In this document: positions 50,809-56,992 of the stretch, one piece after another
How positions within the stretch are numbered: the first letter of the stretch is position 1
Layout of the letters: every line of letters starts with the position of its first letter
Assembly: GCF_030698145.1 (NCBI RefSeq)
Contig: NZ_JAUYNW010000029.1
Location: forward strand, 1-56,992
Direction of reading: 5' to 3'
DNA from: Phenylobacterium sp.
Lineage (GTDB): Bacteria; Pseudomonadota; Alphaproteobacteria; Caulobacterales; Caulobacteraceae
Length of the DNA stretch: 56,992 bases
Program-made: the position numbers and the translations under genes
The notes under the pieces: model-generated
Databases searched by the model: none
Told to the model about the DNA's origin: nothing
Seen by the model: the letters and a program-made list of their open reading frames with translations, nothing else

Positions 50809-52737
50809 ATGGACGACTCTTCGGGGGGCAAGGCCGCTTTGATCGACGACGACGGGCGTTATCGCCTGCTCGTGGAGTCGATCACGGACTATGCCGTCTA
50901 CATGCTCGATCCGAGCGGCGTGGTGATCAGCTGGAACCCCGGCGCGCAGCGCTTCAAGGGCTACACCGCCGCCGAGATCGTTGGCCACAATTTCTCCAGG
51001 TTCTACACGGAGTCCGATCGCGCGGCGGGGATCCCTCAGCATGGCCTGGCGACGGCCGCCGCCGAGGGCCGCTTCGAGACCGAGGGCTGGCGCGTCCGCA
51101 AGGATGGCGGCCGCTTCTGGGCCCACGTGGTGATCGACCCGATCCGGTCCCACACCGGCGAGATCCTGGGGTTTGCGAAGATCACCCGCGACCTCACCGA
51201 GCGCCGGGCGTCGGAGGAGGCCTTGCGGCGGAGCGAGGAACAGTTTCGGCTGCTGGCCCAGGGTGTGACGGACTACGCCATCTACATGCTGGATCCGCAG
51301 GGACGGGTCACCAACTGGAACCTCGGCGCCGAGCGCATCAAGGGCTATTCGGCCGACGAGATCGTCGGCCAGCACTTCTCGCGCTTCTACACCGACGAGG
51401 ATCGCGCCGCGGGCCTGCCGGAGCGCGGGCTCGCCGTCGCCGCCAGGGAGGGTCGCTCCGAGACGGAAGGCTGGCGCATCCGCAAGGACGGTGGCCGCTT
51501 CTGGGCCAATGTGGTCATCGATGCGATCCGGGGTCCGGATGGGGCGATCATCGGTTTCGCCAAGGTCACCCGCGACGTCACCGAGCGGCGGGCGGTCGCC
51601 CAGGCGCTGGAGGAGGCCCGGGAAGCCCTCTTCCAGTCCCAGAAGCTCGATGCCATCGGACAGCTCACCGGCGGCGTGGCCCACGATTTCAACAACCTGC
51701 TGATGGCGATCCTCGGCAGCCTCGAGCTCGTCATGAAGCGTATCCCGGTTCACCCCAGGACCACGCCGCTGATCGAGAACGCCATCCACGCGGCCCAGCG
51801 CGGCGCCACGCTCACCCGGCGCATGCTCGCCTTCGCCCGGCGGCAGGAACTGCGGCGCGAAGCGGTCGACGTGCACAACCTGGTGGGCGGCCTAGTCGGT
51901 CTCGTCGAGCGATCCATCGGGCCGACCGTAAAGGTCGAGGTGCGGCTCGCGACGGGTCTTCCGCCCGTCGAGACCGAAGCCAACCAACTGGAGTCGGCGC
52001 TGCTCAACCTCGCGGTCAACGCCCGCGACGCCATGCCCGACGGGGGCGTCCTCACGATCTGGGCGGAGATGGCCGACCATCCGGGCGGCGATAACCTGCC
52101 TGAGGGTCCCTACGTCCGGATCGGCGTCACCGACACCGGCGAAGGCATGGACGAGGAGACCCTGGGGCGCGCCGTCGACCCGTTCTTCACCACCAAGGGC
52201 GTGGGCAAGGGCACCGGCCTTGGCCTTTCGATGGTCCATGGCCTGGCCGAGCAATCGAGAGGTCGGCTCAAGCTGGCCAGCCGCAAGGGCGATGGGTCCA
52301 CCATCGAGCTTTGGCTGCCGGTCGCCACAGGTCCGGTGATCCAGGCGCCGATCGCCGCCGACCTGCCGGTAGACCCGGACGCGGCGCCTCTGGTCATCCT
52401 GGCGGTGGATGACGACGAACTGGTGCTGCTGAATACGGGGGCGATGCTGGAGGACCTGGGGCACGCCGTGTTCGCCGCGCGGTCGGGCCAGGAGGCCCTG
52501 GCGGTGCTCCGGCGCGGCAAGCGCGTGGATCTGGTCATCTCCGACCACGCCATGCCTAACATGACCGGCGTGCAACTGGCGGAAGCGATCAGGGCCGAGT
52601 GGCCGGACGTGCCGCTGATCCTCGCCAGCGGCTACGCCGAGCTGCCGGCCGGCTCTGAGCCCGCTGTCATCCAGCTCGCCAAGCCCTTCGGTCAGGCCGA
52701 ACTCGCCCACGCGATCGCCCAGCTCGCCCGGTCCTAG
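50809..52737 (+). CDS. PAS-PAS hybrid sensor histidine kinase
   Basis: A 642-residue soluble hybrid kinase. Two tandem PAS/PAC units (residues ~17-135 and ~143-259) are so alike (YTAAEIVGHNFSRFYTESDR versus YSADEIVGQHFSRFYTDEDR) that recent duplication is likely. HisKA has His292 in GGVAHDFNNLLMAILG, and the ATPase domain has DTGEGMDEETL and GTGLGLSMVHG. A receiver with Asp579 in VISDHAMPN ends the protein. No membrane helix. The His motif is of the type seen in NtrB-like/hybrid PAS kinases. No clear partner nearby. Confidence 0.92.
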   Translation: MDDSSGGKAALIDDDGRYRLLVESITDYAVYMLDPSGVVISWNPGAQRFKGYTAAEIVGHNFSRFYTESDRAAGIPQHGLATAAAEGRFETEGWRVRKDGGRFWAHVVIDPIRSHTGEILGFAKITRDLTERRASEEALRRSEEQFRLLAQGVTDYAIYMLDPQGRVTNWNLGAERIKGYSADEIVGQHFSRFYTDEDRAAGLPERGLAVAAREGRSETEGWRIRKDGGRFWANVVIDAIRGPDGAIIGFAKVTRDVTERRAVAQALEEAREALFQSQKLDAIGQLTGGVAHDFNNLLMAILGSLELVMKRIPVHPRTTPLIENAIHAAQRGATLTRRMLAFARRQELRREAVDVHNLVGGLVGLVERSIGPTVKVEVRLATGLPPVETEANQLESALLNLAVNARDAMPDGGVLTIWAEMADHPGGDNLPEGPYVRIGVTDTGEGMDEETLGRAVDPFFTTKGVGKGTGLGLSMVHGLAEQSRGRLKLASRKGDGSTIELWLPVATGPVIQAPIAADLPVDPDAAPLVILAVDDDELVLLNTGAMLEDLGHAVFAARSGQEALAVLRRGKRVDLVISDHAMPNMTGVQLAEAIRAEWPDVPLILASGYAELPAGSEPAVIQLAKPFGQAELAHAIAQLARS

Positions 52738-53531
52738 GCCTTCAGGAACTCCACCATGGCCGGGACCGCGGCGCGATCCTGCAGCATGAACAGGTGGCCG
52801 CCCTCGAAGAAGCGCAGGGCGGCGTTCGGGATGCGGGCGGCCATCTTCTCCTGGGTTTCCGGCAGGGCCACGCCGTCGTAGCGGCCCGCCGCGATCAGGG
52901 TCGGGGCTGCGATGCCGCCAAGCCGGTCCCAGGTGTCGTGGTCCTTGCGGGCCTCGAGCTGGCGGTGCGCGCCCTGCTTGCGGCCGGGCTCCCCCGCGAA
53001 GGGATCGGCCGAGCCCAGGGCCACGAGCTGGGCGTAGGTGTCGGGATGGGCGGCGGCCCAGGCGGCGTCGCGGCGGGTGTCTGAGATCGGGATCAGGTGC
53101 TTGGCGCGGGCCTCGCCGGTCAGGTGCTCGATCTCGTGGAACGGGTAGGAGGCGCCGCCCGCCCCGCCGGGCGAGGTGCAGGCCAGGACCAGCCGGTCGA
53201 TCCGCGCCGGGTGCCGCAGGGCCAGCTCCTGGGCCACCATGCCGCCGAACGAGACGCCCACCACGTGGGCCCGGTCCCAGCCGAGATGAGCCATCAGGCC
53301 CGCGGCGTCGTCGGCGTAGTCGGCCATGCTGTAGCGCCGGTCGGGCTTGTCGGACTGTCCCAGGCCCCGCTGGTCGTAGGAGACCAGGTCGAACGCCTTG
53401 GCGAACGGGCCGTCGAACTGGTTGGGCTTGTTGCGCAGGTCGCCGCCGGTGCCGGAGATGAACAGCAGCGGCGGGCCGTCGCCTAGGTGTTCAAAATAGA
53501 TATCAAGTCCGTTCACATGGACTGTCGGCAT
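52734..53531 (-). CDS. alpha/beta hydrolase
   Basis: A 265-residue hydrolase with the nucleophile elbow GVSFGGMVAQEL (Ser near residue 94), SYDQRGLGQSDKPD near residue 52, an acidic residue in RYDGVALPE and the catalytic His in EGGHLFML. Similar enzymes include 3-oxoadipate enol-lactonases and esterases; I cannot choose. It begins right after the MarR gene on the same strand (coordinates abut), so the two are cotranscribed. Confidence 0.88.
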   Translation of the reverse strand: MPTVHVNGLDIYFEHLGDGPPLLFISGTGGDLRNKPNQFDGPFAKAFDLVSYDQRGLGQSDKPDRRYSMADYADDAAGLMAHLGWDRAHVVGVSFGGMVAQELALRHPARIDRLVLACTSPGGAGGASYPFHEIEHLTGEARAKHLIPISDTRRDAAWAAAHPDTYAQLVALGSADPFAGEPGRKQGAHRQLEARKDHDTWDRLGGIAAPTLIAAGRYDGVALPETQEKMAARIPNAALRFFEGGHLFMLQDRAAVPAMVEFLKA

Positions 53532-53981
53532 TCAGTCGTCCCCCTGGGCCACAGCCGCCATCAGCCGCACCAGGTGGGCGCGGTCCTCCGCCGTCAGCCG
53601 CGCCAGCATGCTGCGCGAGTTCTCCATCTGGCCGGCCCTCAGACGCTGCGCCAGGGCCAGGCCGTCGGGGGTCAGATCCACCCGCATCACCCGCCGGTCG
53701 CTGGTCCGCCGCCGCCGCGCCACCAGGCCGCGCTTCTCCAGGCGGTCGAGGGCCGAGGAGACGGTGGAGTCCGGCGCGTCCAGGGCCTGGGCCAGCCCCC
53801 GCACCGTCCAGTCGCAGGCCTCGGCCAGCATGGAGAGCAGGCCGACATCGTTGACGTGCAGGTCGGCATAGGCGCTGCCGGCCAGCAGTCCGGGCTCCAG
53901 CTTGAACTGGCGCATCAGGGCGCCGACGGCGGCCGTGAGGGCCTGGGCCTGGGCGTCATCGACGGGAGGACTGCGAGTCAT
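53532..53981 (-). CDS. MarR-family transcriptional regulator
   Basis: A 149-residue winged-helix regulator: HVNDVGLLSMLAEACDWTVRGLAQAL leads into the recognition helix DAPDSTVSSALDRLEKRGLV and the wing RRTSDRRVMRVDLTPDG. MarR proteins bind palindromes and let go on binding phenolic or oxidant ligands. A perfect palindrome lies in the 101-nt divergent region between this gene and the aldo/keto reductase. The regulator likely controls both its own operon and the reductase-SDR pair. Confidence 0.9.
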   Translation of the reverse strand: MTRSPPVDDAQAQALTAAVGALMRQFKLEPGLLAGSAYADLHVNDVGLLSMLAEACDWTVRGLAQALDAPDSTVSSALDRLEKRGLVARRRRTSDRRVMRVDLTPDGLALAQRLRAGQMENSRSMLARLTAEDRAHLVRLMAAVAQGDD

Positions 53982-54019
53982 CGGGGTCGAGCCTATCCGC
54001 CGCGAAAGCGGCTGTCGCC

Positions 54020-54063
54020 TTGACAGGAATTCCGAAAAGCGGATATTCCGATCATCGGAATAT
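54020..54063 (+). promoter_or_regulatory. promoter overlapping a perfect MarR-type operator
   Basis: TTGACA (54020-54025), 17 nt, then ATATTC (54043-54048) as -10. The -10 lies in ATATTCCGAT-C-ATCGGAATAT (54043-54063), a perfect 10-bp inverted repeat with one central base. Binding would block the reductase promoter. Confidence 0.8.
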
Positions 54064-54082
54064 ACCTCCGGAGGATCGCCCC

Positions 54083-55054
54083 GTGAAGACCTCGCCGCTC
54101 GGCTCGTTGGGAAATGTCAGCCGCCTGACCCTGGGCGGGGGCGGCATCGGTCAGGCCTGGGGCCCCACCGACCGCGAGGAGGCCGTCGCCACCCTCCGCG
54201 CGGCCGTCGAGGCCGGCATCGACCTGATCGACACTGCGCCCATGTACTTCAACTGCGAGGCCGTGGTCGGCGCGACGTTCGAGGGCGCGCCGCCGGCCCA
54301 TCTGAAGTTCACCACCAAGTGCGCCCTGGGCTCCCCGCCGCCGGGCGAGACGGCCGCCCGGCTGGAGGCCTCGCTGGACGCGACCCTCGCGGCCATGCGC
54401 CTGAAGCGGATCGACGTCTTCTTCCTGCACTCCAGCATCGCGCCGGACGACTACGCCTACGCCCATGGCGACGCGCGGCGCGACGAGTTCTCCACCCGCT
54501 GGTCGACCTATGCCGACGAGGTGGTCCCGGCCTTCGAGCGGCTGGTCGCCCAGGGTCGGGTCGGCGCCTGGGGGATCACCGGCATCGGCGTGCCGCAATC
54601 GGTGCTGGCGGCCCTGGCGCACGATCCCAAGCCCGCTGTGGCCCAGGTCATCACCAACCTGCTGGATTCGGCCGGCGGCATCCGCCGCTTCGCCGAACCC
54701 GCCCAGCCCCGGACCATCCTGGCCGCCGCCAAGGCGCGCGGCGTGGGGGTCATGGGCATCCGCGCCGTCCAGGCCGGGGCCCTGACGCAAGCTCTTGACC
54801 GGGCGGTGTCGCCCAACAATCCCGACGCCAAGGACTATGAGCGCGCCGCGCCGTACCGAGCCCTGTGCCAGGCCTGGGGCGAGGATCCGGCGGTGGTCGC
54901 CCATCGCTACGCCTTGGGCATGCCAGGCGTCGACACCCTGGTGCTGGGGGTGAAGAACCGGGACGAACTCAGCCAGGCCCTGGCGGCGGAGGCGGCCGGA
55001 CCGCTCGGCGCCGACCAGCTCGCCCAGATCGAACAGCTAGGATTGCGGACATGA
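54083..55054 (+). CDS. aldo/keto reductase
   Basis: A 323-residue TIM-barrel reductase with the catalytic tetrad intact: Asp and Tyr in LIDTAPMYFNCE, Lys in KFTTKCAL and His in FFLHSSIA. The C-terminal GVDTLVLGVKNRDEL fits the family. It resembles L-fucose/D-threo-aldose dehydrogenase-like members. The GTG start has GGAGG 8 nt upstream. It is controlled by the upstream MarR-type operator and overlaps the next gene (ATGA). Confidence 0.88.
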   Translation: MKTSPLGSLGNVSRLTLGGGGIGQAWGPTDREEAVATLRAAVEAGIDLIDTAPMYFNCEAVVGATFEGAPPAHLKFTTKCALGSPPPGETAARLEASLDATLAAMRLKRIDVFFLHSSIAPDDYAYAHGDARRDEFSTRWSTYADEVVPAFERLVAQGRVGAWGITGIGVPQSVLAALAHDPKPAVAQVITNLLDSAGGIRRFAEPAQPRTILAAAKARGVGVMGIRAVQAGALTQALDRAVSPNNPDAKDYERAAPYRALCQAWGEDPAVVAHRYALGMPGVDTLVLGVKNRDELSQALAAEAAGPLGADQLAQIEQLGLRT

Positions 55055-55899
55055 AAAGCGTCGTCGTCACGGGCGTCTCCACCGGCATCGGCTGGGGGGT
55101 CACCAAGGTCCTGACCGGACAGGGCTTCCGGGTGTTCGGCAGCGTGCGCAAACAGGCCGACGCCGACCGGCTGCGCCAGGAGTTCGGCGAGCGCTATGTC
55201 CCGCTGATCTTCGACGTCACCGACGAGGCCGCGGTTCGAGCCTCCGTGGCCACGGTCGCCGAGGCGCTCGGTGGAGAGACCCTGGCCGGGGTGGTCAACA
55301 ACGCGGGCATGGCGGTGGCCGGGCCGTTGATGAACGTGCCGATCGCCGAGTTCCGGCATCAGATCGAGGTCAACCTGATCGGGGTCGTCACCGTGACCCA
55401 GGCCTTCGGGCCGCTGCTGGCGCCCGGCGATGGTCGGACGGGCAAGCCGGGCCGGATCGTCAATATCAGCTCGGTGGGCGGACGCACGGCGACACCGTTC
55501 GTAGGCCCCTACAACGCCTCGAAGTTCGCCGTGGAGGGCCTGTCCCTCGCCCTGCGGCGGGAACTCCTGCTGCTCGGGGTCGACGTCATCGTCATCGCAC
55601 CCGGCGCCGTAGCCACCCCGATCTGGGGCAAGGCCAAGGAGGAGGACATCCTCCCCTATCGCGACACCCCGTTCTATCCGGCCCTGCAGAAGGTCCACGC
55701 CTATATGAACGGGCTTGGGGCGAGCGGCCTGGCGCCAGAGGTGATCGGCGAGGCCGTGGCCAAGGCGCTCACCCTGGCCAAACCCAAGCCGCGCTACACC
55801 GTCACGCCCGATCCGTTCCGCAACTTCCTGGGCGAGGTCATGCCCACGCGGATGTTCGACAGGATGATCGGCGGGCGGCTCGGATTGCTGCCGAAGTAG
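55051..55899 (+). CDS. short-chain dehydrogenase/reductase
   Basis: A 282-residue SDR: VVTGVSTGIGWGVTKVL at the N-terminus, VVNNAGMAV near residue 83, Ser in NISSVGG near 138 and Tyr/Lys in GPYNASKFAVEGLSLAL near 152. It resembles 17-beta-hydroxysteroid-dehydrogenase-like or retinol-dehydrogenase-like SDRs. The ATG overlaps the aldo/keto reductase stop, so both are one operon under the MarR-type operator. Confidence 0.9.
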   Translation: MKSVVVTGVSTGIGWGVTKVLTGQGFRVFGSVRKQADADRLRQEFGERYVPLIFDVTDEAAVRASVATVAEALGGETLAGVVNNAGMAVAGPLMNVPIAEFRHQIEVNLIGVVTVTQAFGPLLAPGDGRTGKPGRIVNISSVGGRTATPFVGPYNASKFAVEGLSLALRRELLLLGVDVIVIAPGAVATPIWGKAKEEDILPYRDTPFYPALQKVHAYMNGLGASGLAPEVIGEAVAKALTLAKPKPRYTVTPDPFRNFLGEVMPTRMFDRMIGGRLGLLPK

Positions 55900-55936
55900 G
55901 CGCGGCGGGGACTGGACGCTGACCTACCCCACCCAC

Positions 55937-56055
55937 GCTCGTCATCCTCGACCGCGCCCAGCGCGTGTCGGGGATCCATAGGCGCCAAGCTCACAGATAA
56001 ATCCGCTGACTCGGAGATCATGGATGGCCGGGACTTACGCCCGGCCATGACGAGC
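55937..56055. repeat. 119-bp intergenic palindromic repeat (MITE-like)
   Basis: Bounded by GCTCGTCAT (55937-55945) and its perfect reverse complement ATGACGAGC (56047-56055). Inside are GGATCCAT with ATGGATGG and a CCGGGACTTACGCCCGG hairpin near the right end. Elements with this structure are, as I recall, dispersed through caulobacterial genomes. It fills the gap between the SDR and COQ9 genes. Confidence 0.75.
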
Positions 56056-56083
56056 AGAAGTAGGAGTGACCCGCGAAAGGCGC

Positions 56084-56716
56084 CTAGCCGTAGCGGAGCT
56101 TGGCTAGCGCCCCGGCCAGGTCCTTCAGCAGGTCGCCGGTCTTCAGCCCCGCCTTCCAGGTCTCGAAGGCCATGACGTTCTCGATGCGGGCGTCGACGAA
56201 GGCCATGGCCTCGTCCCGCCCGCCCGACAGGCGGATGGCCAGCGCCGAGGCCAGGATGCCGGCCAGGATCGCGCGCTTGGAATAGTGGTTCTCGTCGGTG
56301 GCGGTGTCGCCGGCCCAGCGCCACAGCTTGTCGGCGCTGTCCCACAGCAGCCGCGTGGCCAGGGGCAGGTGCAGGGGCAGGGCCAGGTATCCCGCCCACC
56401 GTCGCACGGCGGCCTCGTCCCTCGCCGCGGCGTCCAGCCGCGCCTCCACGGCGGCGCGGATCCTGGCGCGGATCTTCAAGCCGGCGGGATCGGGCAGGGC
56501 GGCCAGGGCCAGGGAATCATGGCGGCGCGCCAGCAGGGCGGCGAGATCGGCGGGCCCGTGGGGCAGCAGGAGTTCGGTCTCCGCCCCCGACAATCCGCAG
56601 GCCTGACCCGCGGCGCGCACGGTCGGCCAGGTGAAGCCCTGGGTGACGACGCGGGAGAGCGCCGCGTCCAGAACCTGTTGCTCGGTGATTTCGGCCCAGC
56701 CGTCTTGGTTCGCCAT
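56084..56716 (-). CDS. COQ9-family ubiquinone biosynthesis protein
   Basis: A 210-residue protein with a TetR-like N-terminal helical fold (QVLDAALSRVVTQGFTW, VRAAGQACGLSG) and the COQ9 C-terminal domain (YLALPLHLPLATRLLWDSADKLWRWAGDTATDENHYSKRAILAGILASAL; the NHYSKR segment is diagnostic). COQ9 binds lipids and assists COQ7 hydroxylation of ubiquinone precursors. I use the ATG at 56716. It is divergent from rpsU. Confidence 0.88.
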   Translation of the reverse strand: MANQDGWAEITEQQVLDAALSRVVTQGFTWPTVRAAGQACGLSGAETELLLPHGPADLAALLARRHDSLALAALPDPAGLKIRARIRAAVEARLDAAARDEAAVRRWAGYLALPLHLPLATRLLWDSADKLWRWAGDTATDENHYSKRAILAGILASALAIRLSGGRDEAMAFVDARIENVMAFETWKAGLKTGDLLKDLAGALAKLRYG

Positions 56717-56753
56717 GCCCCATTTTAGCGAGCCTTTTTGCGCCTGTCCGCCG

Positions 56754-56782
56754 TGGACATCGCGACGGGCTTCTGCTATCTG
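56754..56782 (+). promoter_or_regulatory. candidate sigma-70 promoter of rpsU
   Basis: TGGACA (56754-56759), 17 nt, TATCTG (56777-56782), with an expected start near 56789 and a leader of ~105 nt before the rpsU start. Confidence 0.45.
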
Positions 56783-56893
56783 CCCGCCCTCAACTCGAAG
56801 GCTCATCGCCATCGGGTAAAAAAGCTTTTGTCCGTTCGCCGCCGCCTGACACCAGGATTGGCCGAGCGGGAACGGGTAATAGGAGAGAGACCT

Positions 56894-56992
56894 CTGGTTC
56901 AGATTTTCGTTCGCGACAACAACGTCGATCAGGCCCTCAAGGCGCTGAAGAAGAAGATGCAGCGCGAGGGCTCGTTCCGCGAGATGAAGCGG
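56894..56992 (+). CDS. rpsU: 30S ribosomal protein S21 (5' part)
   Basis: The first 33 codons of S21 lie in the window: [19 protein letters not shown] followed by [13 protein letters not shown], the highly conserved N-terminus. The codon at the expected initiator position is CTG, with GGAGAG 6 nt before it. The only in-frame alternative, a TTG 36 nt upstream, lacks that spacing. S21 helps the 30S subunit in initiation. The gene runs off the window end. Confidence 0.9.
   Translation, partial: MVQIFVRDNNVDQALKALKKKMQREGSFREMKR

Noticed and set aside
55937..56055. Possible CRISPR or tRNA-like structure
   Set aside because: No repeated spacers and no acceptor or anticodon arms; the inverted ends fit a palindromic repeat.

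Overview
The window is high-GC (roughly 68-70%), gene-dense DNA from an alphaproteobacterium, most likely a member of the Caulobacteraceae (Phenylobacterium or Caulobacter type). The best evidence is the histidine phosphotransferase ChpT, the gene order cheY-cheR-entericidin-phyK-ecfG-nepR-phyR, EcfG-type promoters (GGAAC, 16-17 nt, CGTT) and a C-rich small RNA candidate resembling Caulobacter GsrN. The genus is inferred; no rRNA or tRNA gene is visible.

Left part (1-21 kb): envelope and metabolic genes (possible ExbD fragment, WD40 protein, nitroreductase, MtgA transglycosylase, FkbM methyltransferase, a sugar cytidylyltransferase with a degenerate aldo/keto reductase) lead into a molybdenum region. 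That region holds XdhC, a complete minus-strand moaA-moaD-moaE-moaB-moaC-moeA operon, a MocA-type cytidylyltransferase, a two-subunit periplasmic molybdenum hydroxylase with its own cytochrome c, a shortened siroheme-synthase-like protein and an orphan ModB permease. A Baeyer-Villiger-type monooxygenase lies between XdhC and moeA. A choline-kinase-like phosphotransferase with an unusual repeated operator and an MHS-family transporter with a large soluble insertion close this part.

Middle part (21-36 kb): a multi-PAS hybrid kinase, glutaryl-CoA dehydrogenase, an enoyl-CoA hydratase, a TonB siderophore receptor behind a Fur-box-like site, CysQ, a DUF3553 protein, ChpT, two VOC proteins, an exported amidohydrolase, a TauD-type dioxygenase, an SDR, an NTF2-like protein and a glutathione S-transferase.

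General-stress-response island (36.3-47.4 kb): CheY-like and CheR genes, an entericidin lipoprotein, the PhyK kinase, the sigma factor EcfG, its anti-sigma factor NepR and the anti-anti-sigma response regulator PhyR, followed by envelope and stress genes (two DUF1328 proteins, a glycine-zipper lipoprotein, OmpA-like lipoprotein, lipid kinase plus phosphoesterase, superoxide dismutase, a DUF883 protein and a holin-like membrane protein). I find nine close matches to the EcfG promoter, each placed upstream of a gene here, and a tenth weaker one upstream of an apparent ~75-120 nt small RNA. The regulators and much of their regulon therefore seem to sit together.

Right part (47.5-57 kb): an HWE kinase with receiver, a HisKA_2 kinase, a single-domain receiver with Asn at the phosphorylation position and a PAS-PAS hybrid kinase, then a MarR regulator with a perfect palindromic operator facing an aldo/keto reductase-SDR operon, a 119-bp intergenic repeat, COQ9, and the start of rpsU, which appears to initiate at CTG. 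No stretch over about 300 bases lacks a gene.
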